From assembly GCF_900113275.1 (NCBI RefSeq), contig NZ_FOOU01000003.1:124001-188000 (forward strand): DNA of 64,000 nt, in the 5' to 3' direction. The notes under the pieces were generated by a model. The model was not told the DNA's origin, did not search any database, and saw nothing but the letters and a program-made list of their open reading frames with translations. The position numbers and the translations under genes were made by a program. How positions within the stretch are numbered: position 1 is the stretch's first letter; each line of letters starts with the position of its first letter. This document shows, one piece after another, positions 1 through 7,017 of the stretch. Source of the stretch: Neptunomonas qingdaonensis (lineage in GTDB: Bacteria; Pseudomonadota; Gammaproteobacteria; Pseudomonadales; Balneatricaceae).

Positions 1-2
1 TC

Positions 3-533
3 ACGCCTGAGAATAACGCACATCCCTTTATCGATCATTTGCTTATCAGTTACCCTTTAATTCATCGGGTGCAAAAAGGCGTGGATCTGGGTGAGCGTAT
101 GCAAAATGCACTGCTCAGTGTGCTGAGGGAAAACCAAAGCGGCGCGCTATTGATAGGGAGCGATTGTCCGGCAATAGATGCGGATATTTTACAACGCTGT
201 TGTTTGTCGCTTGAAAGTCACGATGCGGTTTTTATACCGGCCGAAGATGGTGGATATACCCTGGTGGGCCTGCCGTTTTATGATTCTACTCTTTCGGTTG
301 GAGCCTCAGTTGAAGACTCAGCTGGAGTCTCATTCAGTGATATTTTTGACAATATTGAATGGGGCAGCGATAGGGTGATGCAGCAGACGCGCTCGCAGCT
401 AAAAGCGCTTTCCTTTCGCTGGCATGAGCCGTTCACTTTATGGGATGTTGACCGTCCTGAAGATCTGGTGAGGCTCTGTCAGCAGTTTCCATACCTGTGT
501 GGCGGTTTATCGCAATGCGCTGACAAGTCTTAA
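3..533 (+). CDS. DUF2064 (TIGR04282-type) nucleotide-sugar transferase-like protein, 5' end outside window
   Basis: The reading frame is open from the first bases of the window, so the true start lies upstream; a TTG at 39 is internal. Visible family motifs are IGSDCP, EDGGYTLVG and LWDVDRPEDL, which belong to the GT-A-like DUF2064 family (TIGR04282, linked in some bacteria to arsenosugar or other glycosyl transfer). The 176 visible residues cover the C-terminal three quarters of a protein that is usually a little over 200 residues. Substrate cannot be told from the sequence. A stretch around residues 95-110 (ASVEDSAGVSFSD) looks like a lineage-specific insertion. No clear terminator follows; the next gene begins about 200 bases downstream. 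Confidence 0.8.
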   Translation, partial: TPENNAHPFIDHLLISYPLIHRVQKGVDLGERMQNALLSVLRENQSGALLIGSDCPAIDADILQRCCLSLESHDAVFIPAEDGGYTLVGLPFYDSTLSVGASVEDSAGVSFSDIFDNIEWGSDRVMQQTRSQLKALSFRWHEPFTLWDVDRPEDLVRLCQQFPYLCGGLSQCADKS

Positions 534-659
534 ACACACTTATTTATCTAAACCCTTACTTTCTGCCTTATCAGTTCGCCTTCTGGCAAATACGCAACTG
601 GCCGGTGCGCTTTTGGATAGAGCAGGAGCGTTTGGATATAAAATAAAATATATCACTGC

Positions 660-701
660 AAAATAATCAAAGTTACACTATAAAATAATGAAAGTTACAC
701 T
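660..701 (+). promoter_or_regulatory. Two 20-bp direct repeats upstream of luxP, candidate operator
   Basis: The unit AAAATAATNAAAGTTACACT occurs at 660-679 and again at 682-701 with only the N differing, giving a 22-bp period, close to two helical turns. It lies 40-80 bases before the luxP start. Tandem repeats in this phase are typical of sites for dimeric or cooperative activators such as LuxR/NarL-type response regulators. The repeats are seen directly; the regulatory role is inference. Confidence 0.4.
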
Positions 702-740
702 GTTCTGAGTAAACCCTCATTTATTTTAAAGTGCTTATAT

Positions 741-1826
741 ATGGATATAAAGATACAGTACATTGGATTTTTTCACCTGACACATCGCATGAAGTTACTC
801 CTCGTAACCTGCTTATTATGTGTTTCTTATAGTGCCGGCTCATCTACGCACGTGGTCAATGACACTGAGTTTAAATCTCTTATTGAGCATGTTTCGCCGT
901 TCCCTGTATTACACCAGAAAAAAGCGATAAGAATAGCGATTGTTTATCCCGGTTTTCAGGTCTCGGATTATTGGCAACGGAGTCTCAGTGCGCTGAGGGG
1001 GCGACTGGATGATCTGGGCATAGACTACACGCTGGATATTCGCTTCACTAAGCCTCATGTTGAGCAGGATCGTCAGGAAGTTCAAATTATGGAGTTGCTT
1101 GAGCGCGATCCGGATTATCTGGTCTACACCATTAACTCTATTCGTCAGCAGCGGATGGTTGAGGCTTTGCTTCAGCGAGCAAAGCCTAAGATTATTATTC
1201 AGAACCTGACACGCCCCATTGTCGATTGGTACGATGTGCAGCCCTTGATCTATATAGGTTTTGATCATGCCGAGGGTGCTAAAAAATTAGCGGAGTATTT
1301 CAAACAACGTTTTCCAGAAGATTCTGAGTACGGTATTGTTTTTTGGGGTAAGGGGGTAGTTAGTGATGAGCGCGGTTTGACATTTGAGCGTGAAATAGGA
1401 AGCTACCATCAATTGAAGATTAGTTATTTTACTGAAGAAAGTAGAGCGAAGGCCAAATTGTCGGTGCTCGCAATGCTGAAGAAGTACCCTAATCTTAAAT
1501 ATATTTATGCCAGTGCTACGGATATTGCTTTCGGTGCGCTGGACGCACTCAACGAGCTTGGCCGGTCTGATGTGGCTATCAATGGCTGGGGAGGCGGCTT
1601 GGCTGAGCTGGATGCGTTTAAGGAGGGATTGCTGGATGTTGTGTTAATGAGAGTGAATGATCAAAGTGGTATAGCGATGGCAGAAGCCATTCGCCTGGAT
1701 ATGCTCGGAAAATCTGTGCCCAAGGTGTTTTCGGGTGATTTTCGTTTGCTGACAAAGGACATGGAAGAGAGTCTGATCGAGCGCTACATCAAGGAGGCTT
1801 TCGTTTATTCCGGGGGCAAACGTTAA
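741..1826 (+). CDS. luxP: LuxP-family periplasmic autoinducer-2 binding protein
   Basis: A periplasmic binding protein of the Vibrio LuxP type, expected to bind the furanosyl borate form of AI-2 and pass the signal to a membrane kinase. It follows LuxP along nearly its whole length: QVSDYW, IQNLTRP, GFDHAEG, SDERGLTF, SATDIAFGALDALNELGR, INGWGGG, MRVND and SGDFRLLTK. Residues that contact AI-2 in V. harveyi LuxP (Gln77, Ser79, Trp82, Asn159, Arg215, Thr266, Asp267, Trp289, Arg310) correspond to Q73, S75, W78, N155, R211, T260, D261, W283 and R304. The start is uncertain: ATG at 741, or ATG at 789, which gives a shorter, more typical signal peptide (MKLLLVTCLLCVSYSA); neither has a strong Shine-Dalgarno sequence. 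The stop codon overlaps the kinase start by one base. Confidence 0.9.
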   Translation: MDIKIQYIGFFHLTHRMKLLLVTCLLCVSYSAGSSTHVVNDTEFKSLIEHVSPFPVLHQKKAIRIAIVYPGFQVSDYWQRSLSALRGRLDDLGIDYTLDIRFTKPHVEQDRQEVQIMELLERDPDYLVYTINSIRQQRMVEALLQRAKPKIIIQNLTRPIVDWYDVQPLIYIGFDHAEGAKKLAEYFKQRFPEDSEYGIVFWGKGVVSDERGLTFEREIGSYHQLKISYFTEESRAKAKLSVLAMLKKYPNLKYIYASATDIAFGALDALNELGRSDVAINGWGGGLAELDAFKEGLLDVVLMRVNDQSGIAMAEAIRLDMLGKSVPKVFSGDFRLLTKDMEESLIERYIKEAFVYSGGKR

Positions 1827-3541
1827 TGGTTTTGCGCTTCCGTACTCTGACGTTCTTGCTGTTTTTAATGATGCTGTCTGGCTTCCTTTCTGTTTTTGCT
1901 TTGAATGCTTACCACTCTACTAATCAGATCTTAAAAAATGAGACATTAGCCTCACTGTCCCAGAGCGCAGCGGCCATACGCTACGAGTTAAATACTCATT
2001 TGCAATTAATTGATCAAGAGTTAAATAGTCTGGTGACATCTCATGAACTGCAGCAAGAGATGGAGCAGCATGCTGAGGTTACATTGCGACAGTTGATCAT
2101 GGGAAATGAGCATTCTACATCAATGCATCGATACCAGTTTATTGTATTAAGCTCGCTGGATAATAGTCAGTGCTATCTGATTAAAAGTCGTTTGATTAAC
2201 ATAGGTTCGCAGATATGCCAGCAGGTATACAACGCATACTCTGAAGCAGCCAGTCAGGGGTGGAACGCTTTTCGTAACGGTGGGCAAGTACTGTTGGCTA
2301 AAGACTACTTGGTGACCAACGCTGAACAAAAAGTCATCGGACGTATGATCGGCGGCATAAAACTATCAGGTAACTCTTTGCTGTTGAATCAACTGGTGAA
2401 CCGTGCAGTGGTTGATCTAAGCAGTGCGCAGCTGATGTTTTCAGGTGTAGCCATTTCTGAATACCTTTCACCAAAGCCGGCGCCTATAGAAGAATCTACT
2501 ACCTGGTTAGACGATAATGAGCTTGAAAAATATACCGATAACCTGAATGTATATGGCGATGGTTTGGTGATAGAGCTATCCGCTTCAGCGCTGAGTATTA
2601 ACTCATTGGCGAAACAGTTCATGAAACTATTGGTGAGTGGGGCATTAATTGGCTTATTAGTCAGTGCTGCTGTGGCTGCTTTTTTGTCTGCGGCACTTGA
2701 TAAACAACTTCAAAAACTGATGTTGTATATTCGGGACCTTGTTGAAAATGGTAAAGGTTTAGGCTGGCAGCAGGGTGCCATTCAGGAGTTTAACCATATC
2801 GGCGAAGAGATAGACCTTATTGTTAATGAATTGTTTGCACGTCGCTTTGAGTTAAAAGGTAGTCATGTGAAATTGGAACGGACTCTGCAAGAAAAACGCG
2901 CCATTCTGCATCAATTGATGAGGAGCCAGGAGCAGGAAAGGAGTCATCTTGCTCAGGAGCTTCATGATGAGTTGGGGCAGTTGTTGACAGCGGTAAGAGT
3001 TGAAACAGTATTGCTCGAGCACAAAATTCCTTTGGAGAGTACGGCATTAGAACATAGTGCAAAAATCAAGCAGTTGGTGTCTGATATGTATGCCACTGTT
3101 TATGATCGTATTATGTCGCTAAGGCCAGTTGAGCTGGATGATTTAGGGTTGAACCAATCCATACAACAGATCCCTACGTTGAGCAGTTTGCGCCAAATGG
3201 GTGTTGCAGTGGCACTGGCCATTGATGAAGTGAATATGCCTCAGGGAACGGATATTCATCTGTATCGCATAGTGCAGGAAGCGTTAACTAATATTATGAA
3301 GCATTCTTTAGCCACCGAGGTATCCGTCTCATTGTATGCGGATGAAGAGGCGATAGTGCTCAGCATCATAGATAATGGACAAGGGCTGGATGCTTCTGAA
3401 GATAGTGCTCCCGGGCATAAGGGTTATGGGCTGCTCGGTATCAAAGAACGCTGTGAATACATAGGGGCGAAACTGACGATTACATCAGGAGATGATGGGG
3501 TCAATTTGCGGGTTGTATTGCCATTCGTTGCGGATGAATAG
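1826..3541 (+). CDS. Membrane sensor histidine kinase (HisKA_3/NarX type), partner of LuxP-like protein
   Basis: A 571-residue sensor kinase translationally coupled to luxP (TAATG overlap). Transmembrane segments lie at about 8-28 and 266-290, enclosing a periplasmic domain of about 235 residues that would dock the LuxP-like protein. A coiled linker follows, then a HisKA_3 dimerisation/phosphoacceptor motif with H380 (AQELHDELGQLL) and a GHKL ATPase domain with N-box QEALTNIMKHS (484-494), DNGQGLD (516-522) and GYGLLGI (533-539). There is no receiver or Hpt domain, unlike hybrid LuxQ, so it should signal to a separate NarL/LuxR-type response regulator. None is encoded in this window. Family assignment is firm; AI-2 signalling is inferred from gene pairing. 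Confidence 0.85.
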   Translation: MVLRFRTLTFLLFLMMLSGFLSVFALNAYHSTNQILKNETLASLSQSAAAIRYELNTHLQLIDQELNSLVTSHELQQEMEQHAEVTLRQLIMGNEHSTSMHRYQFIVLSSLDNSQCYLIKSRLINIGSQICQQVYNAYSEAASQGWNAFRNGGQVLLAKDYLVTNAEQKVIGRMIGGIKLSGNSLLLNQLVNRAVVDLSSAQLMFSGVAISEYLSPKPAPIEESTTWLDDNELEKYTDNLNVYGDGLVIELSASALSINSLAKQFMKLLVSGALIGLLVSAAVAAFLSAALDKQLQKLMLYIRDLVENGKGLGWQQGAIQEFNHIGEEIDLIVNELFARRFELKGSHVKLERTLQEKRAILHQLMRSQEQERSHLAQELHDELGQLLTAVRVETVLLEHKIPLESTALEHSAKIKQLVSDMYATVYDRIMSLRPVELDDLGLNQSIQQIPTLSSLRQMGVAVALAIDEVNMPQGTDIHLYRIVQEALTNIMKHSLATEVSVSLYADEEAIVLSIIDNGQGLDASEDSAPGHKGYGLLGIKERCEYIGAKLTITSGDDGVNLRVVLPFVADE

Positions 3542-3627
3542 TTTAGGGTAAGCTAACGACGCCTGGTTGTTTTTTGATCTGTGGCAAGGCTGTTAGGTCG
3601 TATATCACTTATAATATTTTTTAATAT

Positions 3628-3656
3628 AAGACTTCTCTAAATGAGCGGTCTTTTTT
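3628..3656 (+). terminator. Probable intrinsic terminator after the luxP-kinase pair
   Basis: AAGAC (3628-3632) pairs with GTCTT (3648-3652), with an inner CTC/GAG helix, and runs directly into six T residues. It lies about 90 bases after the kinase stop. The stem is short with an internal loop, so strength is uncertain. Confidence 0.45.
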
Positions 3657-3722
3657 ATAAGTGAAATTCAATATGATAAAAAGTTATATGCTAATTTCAT
3701 ATTTCTGATACTGCAGAGGCGC

Positions 3723-4883
3723 ATGATGGATTTTGAGTTTCTTATCTCGCGATTGGGTGAGTCTGGTACGAATGCCTTTGGTGGTCTGGTGCTTGGTGTC
3801 ATGTTTGGTGCTTTTGCTCAGAAAAGTCAGTTCTGTTTGCGTGCTGCTGTGGTTGAGTTTGCACGGGGTGTTATTGGTAAAAAAGTTGCCATTTGGCTGC
3901 TGACTTTTTCTGCTGCTGTGGGTGGAACGCAAATACTTATCACAATGGGTGAGCTGGATATCACTGATTCAAGAATGCTGGCCAGTTATGGGAGTTTATC
4001 CGGAGCCGTTATAGGTGGGTTGCTGTTTGGGGCCGGTATGATTTTGGCCCGAGGCTGCGGCTCTCGTTTGTTGGTGCTGGCGGCGACAGGCAATTTAAGA
4101 GCTCTGTTTTCAGGCCTGTTATTTGCCGCGGTGGCACAAGCATCATTGAAAGGCGTATTGGCTCCGGTGCGGGATAGTATTGCCGGCGCTTGGCTGCTGC
4201 ATAATGACGGCGGTTTGGAGTTAATTTCTTTCTTGGGCTGGGGCTCATTCACAGGTATATATATCGGTTTGGTGTGTATGCTGGTCGCTGTTTTTTACGG
4301 TATTAAGAGTCGCTTAACCCCTTGGGCATGGATAGGGTCCGTTGGCGTTGGTTCTATGGTTGTAGGAGGCTGGTGGTTTACCTATCACTTGTCTTATCAG
4401 ACATTTGATCCAACTCAGGTAGAAAGTATGACCTTTACCGGCCCTTCTGCTGATACCTTGATGTACCTTTTGACACCCACTGATGCCGCGCTGGATTTTG
4501 ATGTTGGTTTAGTACCGGGTGTTTTTTTAGGCTCTTTTTTAGCCGCTTTATTGTCTCGTGAACTAAAACTGCAGGGGTTCCAGGAGGGGCGTAGTATGAT
4601 TCGTTATATTGTTGGTGCTTCTTTTATGGGGATGGGGGGAATGCTAGCCGGTGGTTGCGCTGTTGGGGCAGGGTTGACTGGCGGATCGGCTTTTTCTATT
4701 ACAGCATGGATAGCATTGGCTTCTATGTGGGCTGGCGCCGCATTGACCGACGCCTTGGTGGATCGTCAGTGGAAAACTTCAAAAGAAGAGGCTAAGGTAT
4801 TAGTGATTCCTGCTCTTACAAGAGCAGCTAATTATCTTGCAAAAGCTATCTCGTCAAAAAAGGCCAGATTTAAGTCAGGTTGA
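3723..4883 (+). CDS. YeeE/YedE family sulfur (thiosulfate-type) transporter
   Basis: A 386-residue polytopic membrane protein with two internally similar halves, typical of the YeeE/YedE (DUF395, TsuA) family that imports thiosulfate or related sulfur species. The hallmark cysteines are visible: C38 in QFCLRA, C112 in LARGCGSRLLVLAATGN and C312 in LAGGCAVGAGLTGGS. Their spacing matches the three cysteines that relay thiosulfate in characterised members. The C-terminal 25 residues are basic and probably cytoplasmic. No rhodanese or TusA gene is adjacent, so the sulfur species is not fixed by context. The start ATG at 3723 could also be the ATG three bases later. Confidence 0.85.
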   Translation: MMDFEFLISRLGESGTNAFGGLVLGVMFGAFAQKSQFCLRAAVVEFARGVIGKKVAIWLLTFSAAVGGTQILITMGELDITDSRMLASYGSLSGAVIGGLLFGAGMILARGCGSRLLVLAATGNLRALFSGLLFAAVAQASLKGVLAPVRDSIAGAWLLHNDGGLELISFLGWGSFTGIYIGLVCMLVAVFYGIKSRLTPWAWIGSVGVGSMVVGGWWFTYHLSYQTFDPTQVESMTFTGPSADTLMYLLTPTDAALDFDVGLVPGVFLGSFLAALLSRELKLQGFQEGRSMIRYIVGASFMGMGGMLAGGCAVGAGLTGGSAFSITAWIALASMWAGAALTDALVDRQWKTSKEEAKVLVIPALTRAANYLAKAISSKKARFKSG

Positions 4884-4938
4884 ATTAAGCGGCTTTGTTT
4901 TAATCTGGAATCATAACATCAAGGAAGATGGAGTGAAT

Positions 4939-5211
4939 ATGCGTCAAATACTATTGGTTTTACTGCTACTCTTGAGCTGTCAGGCAACTGCTTTACGATT
5001 GTCAAATGGGCAGCTTTTGTCTTCGGGAGATGAACTCTCCAAGGTCTATGAACATTTAGGTAAACCTATCACAAAATATAAAACGAAAACCCGCTGTGGT
5101 TCAGGGCGTACTTGCTCGGTGACGCGGTTGGTGTACCGTTTTGACGGCCGCAAGTGGTTCATTGATGTACGTAGCGGCCTGGTTATGAATATCGAATGGA
5201 CTTACCGGTAA
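4939..5211 (+). CDS. Small secreted DUF2845-like protein
   Basis: A 90-residue exported protein. The frame opens further upstream at 4837 inside the preceding gene, but the ATG at 4939 directly begins a good signal peptide (MRQILLVLLLLLSCQATA) and has a purine-rich stretch (GGAAGATGGAG) ahead, so it is preferred. The mature part, with SSGDELSKVYEHLGKP followed by two cysteines (RCGSGRTCS) and a C-terminal beta-rich segment, fits DUF2845, a family of unknown function. The two cysteines could form a disulfide. It lies 55 bases after the transporter and may be co-transcribed. Confidence 0.7.
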   Translation: MRQILLVLLLLLSCQATALRLSNGQLLSSGDELSKVYEHLGKPITKYKTKTRCGSGRTCSVTRLVYRFDGRKWFIDVRSGLVMNIEWTYR

Positions 5212-5253
5212 TCGAGCTCACAGCAGTGATTGGCTACTTTCAGGCTGCTGGTT

Positions 5254-5907
5254 TTAGGCCCCTAATAGCTTTCTTAACATTGCTTTTTCTGCTGACAGTA
5301 TCGGTCCTACAGGCGTTAGCTGTATAAAGTGTTGGTAAAATTGAGATAGCTTCGGCCATTTTTCTTCACAGATGCTTTCGCCTGCGTGCTCAAAAGAGAT
5401 CAGTTGACTGGCGATACTGATATCAGCGAGTGTTAGTGTGTTTGCGACAAAAAATAAGCCATTTAACTGTGACTCAAGATAATCAAACAGAGGAGGTAGC
5501 TTCTTCTCAATGGCAATATTGACCGCCTTTTCATCGGGCTGTTTACCGGCGAGCCGGGATAAAATCCTCTGGCTAAATGCGGTAAAGGTTGTATGTGAGG
5601 CGAGTTCATAGTCGGCGTATTTTTCAAACCACTCGCAGCGGGCTTTCAGAAAAAGATCCTCAGGGATTAGCTTTTTTTCTGCAAAAGTTGCATCTAAAAA
5701 GTGAGCAATAACAGCTGAATCAGCCAAAGTATGCTCCCCATAAACCAGCGCAGGGACTCTTTTTAGTGGATTTAATTGTTCGTATCCTTCTGGTGTGGCG
5801 TACGGAACAATCATTTTTGATTCGTATTCAACTTCTTTGAATGCGAGTAATAATCTTATTTTGCGAACATAGGGTGAAAGAGGGGCTCCATAGAGTACAG
5901 GCTTCAT
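5254..5907 (-). CDS. Glutathione S-transferase family protein
   Basis: A 217-residue soluble protein with an N-terminal thioredoxin-like GST domain (LYGAPLSPYVRKIRLLL, candidate catalytic Ser11), the cis-proline motif KRVPAL near residue 52, the glutathione-binding motif LADSAVIAHFL near 63-73 and an all-helical C-terminal domain including LADISIASQLISF. The overall length is normal for the family. Substrate is unknown. The gene is convergent with the DUF2845 gene and transcribed alone; a GST of a different subtype lies at 27775. Confidence 0.88.
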   Translation of the reverse strand: MKPVLYGAPLSPYVRKIRLLLAFKEVEYESKMIVPYATPEGYEQLNPLKRVPALVYGEHTLADSAVIAHFLDATFAEKKLIPEDLFLKARCEWFEKYADYELASHTTFTAFSQRILSRLAGKQPDEKAVNIAIEKKLPPLFDYLESQLNGLFFVANTLTLADISIASQLISFEHAGESICEEKWPKLSQFYQHFIQLTPVGPILSAEKAMLRKLLGA

Positions 5908-6104
5908 CTGAGAGTTCCATTAGGTAAAAACGTTAAGTGTAAGCTTCTATATTAAGAGGATTTCTGCTGCTTTGGCCAGATCTGTCTTCATTGGAGTGTG
6001 TTGATTTCAGGTCTGACTCATCGCTAATAATTTGCTTCGGTGTTGAAGACAAGCGGGGAGAATGAAGTAATTGATTTTATAGGAAATCTATTTTCAAAAA
6101 ATGC

Positions 6105-6133
6105 TTGACGAAAATCAGTCACGGGAATAAGAT
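6105..6133 (+). promoter_or_regulatory. Promoter of first tRNA cluster
   Basis: TTGACG (6105-6110), a 17-bp spacer and TAAGAT (6128-6133), followed by a GC-rich stretch (ACGCCCCGC) where transcription would begin, 38 bases before the first tRNA. Near-consensus hexamers plus a GC-rich discriminator are typical of stringently controlled stable-RNA promoters. Confidence 0.75.
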
Positions 6134-6171
6134 ACGCCCCGCATTTGAGGTAAAGCTTTGAGTGTTGTAGC

Positions 6172-6247
6172 GTCCCATTCGTCTAGTGGTCCAGGACACC
6201 GCCCTTTCACGGCGGTAACAGGGGTTCGAACCCCCTATGGGACGCCA
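6172..6247 (+). tRNA. tRNA-Glu (TTC), copy 1
   Basis: A 76-nt cloverleaf with encoded CCA. The acceptor GTCCCAT pairs with ATGGGAC, the anticodon loop is CTTTCAC with anticodon TTC, and the T-arm is CAGGGGTTCGAACCCCCT. First of seven tRNA genes in two clusters. Confidence 0.97.
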
Positions 6248-6286
6248 ATTATTTTAGTCGCTATGATAAGCTACTAAAATGATGTT

Positions 6287-6362
<76 letters not shown>

Positions 6363-6413
6363 TATTTTCATGTAAAAGATTAACAGTACTTTTTCTCAAA
6401 GTGCTTAAGATAT

Positions 6414-6489
6414 GTCCCATTCGTCTAGTGGTCCAGGACACCGCCCTTTCACGGCGGTAACAGGGGTTCGAACCCCCTATGGGACGCCA
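6414..6489 (+). tRNA. tRNA-Glu (TTC), copy 2
   Basis: Identical in sequence to the tRNA-Glu at 6172, with encoded CCA. The flanking spacers differ from those of copy 1, so the tRNA bodies have been homogenised or the spacers have diverged since duplication. Confidence 0.97.
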
Positions 6490-6514
6490 CCAACTTTCTT
6501 AACAGAAAGCATCA

Positions 6515-6590
<76 letters not shown>

Positions 6591-6693
6591 AAATTTCAAT
6601 CCATCATCTATACTTGTTCACATCTTTGATATTCGTCTTTTATAGCCGATATGTTGCCTTTATTGGTTTCAAAATGGAGCATGTGTACAGTTC

Positions 6694-7017
6694 ATGAAAA
6701 GTCTCATCTGGTGTCTCTTTAGTTTTTGCTTTTTACTCTCGTTAAATGCGAATGCTGAGAATATGAGTGTGCCTGATCCGGGTTCCAGTCACTCCCCATC
6801 CGGTAGTTTGTTTGATTCGGGTGCAAGCGCTGATGCTTCGGGGCAGGTTGGGGTTGCTCTGAGCACAGGTGCGATCGGGATTCCAGTTGAAGCACTCCCG
6901 TTCAAGTGCGCACCGAATGCGGCTATCGCAGCGCGGAAAGTAAGCTACCGGTTGGATGAAGCTCAGTATATTGAGGTCGCCTCGCTTTCCATCGAAACTG
7001 AGGTGAGGAGCTTATAG
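6694..7017 (+). CDS. Small exported protein upstream of the MshQ-like gene
   Basis: A 107-residue protein with a clear signal peptide (MKSLIWCLFSFCFLLSLNANA) and a low-complexity Ser/Gly/Ala-rich mature region (GSSHSPSGSLFDSGASADAS). Its stop codon touches the ATG of the 1678-residue surface protein, so the two are almost certainly co-transcribed and co-translated. I do not recognise a family. Position suggests an accessory factor for, or a partner of, the large protein, comparable to the small genes before mshQ in MSHA loci, but no prepilin cleavage motif is visible. Confidence 0.65.
   Translation: MKSLIWCLFSFCFLLSLNANAENMSVPDPGSSHSPSGSLFDSGASADASGQVGVALSTGAIGIPVEALPFKCAPNAAIAARKVSYRLDEAQYIEVASLSIETEVRSL

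Noticed and set aside
741-1826. Ordinary sugar-binding protein of an ABC importer
   Set aside because: No permease or ATPase gene follows, and the AI-2 contact residues of LuxP are all present, with a kinase as partner.
3986-4252. Antisense open frames across the YeeE gene
   Set aside because: Two overlapping minus-strand frames exist only because of the codon bias of the real gene.
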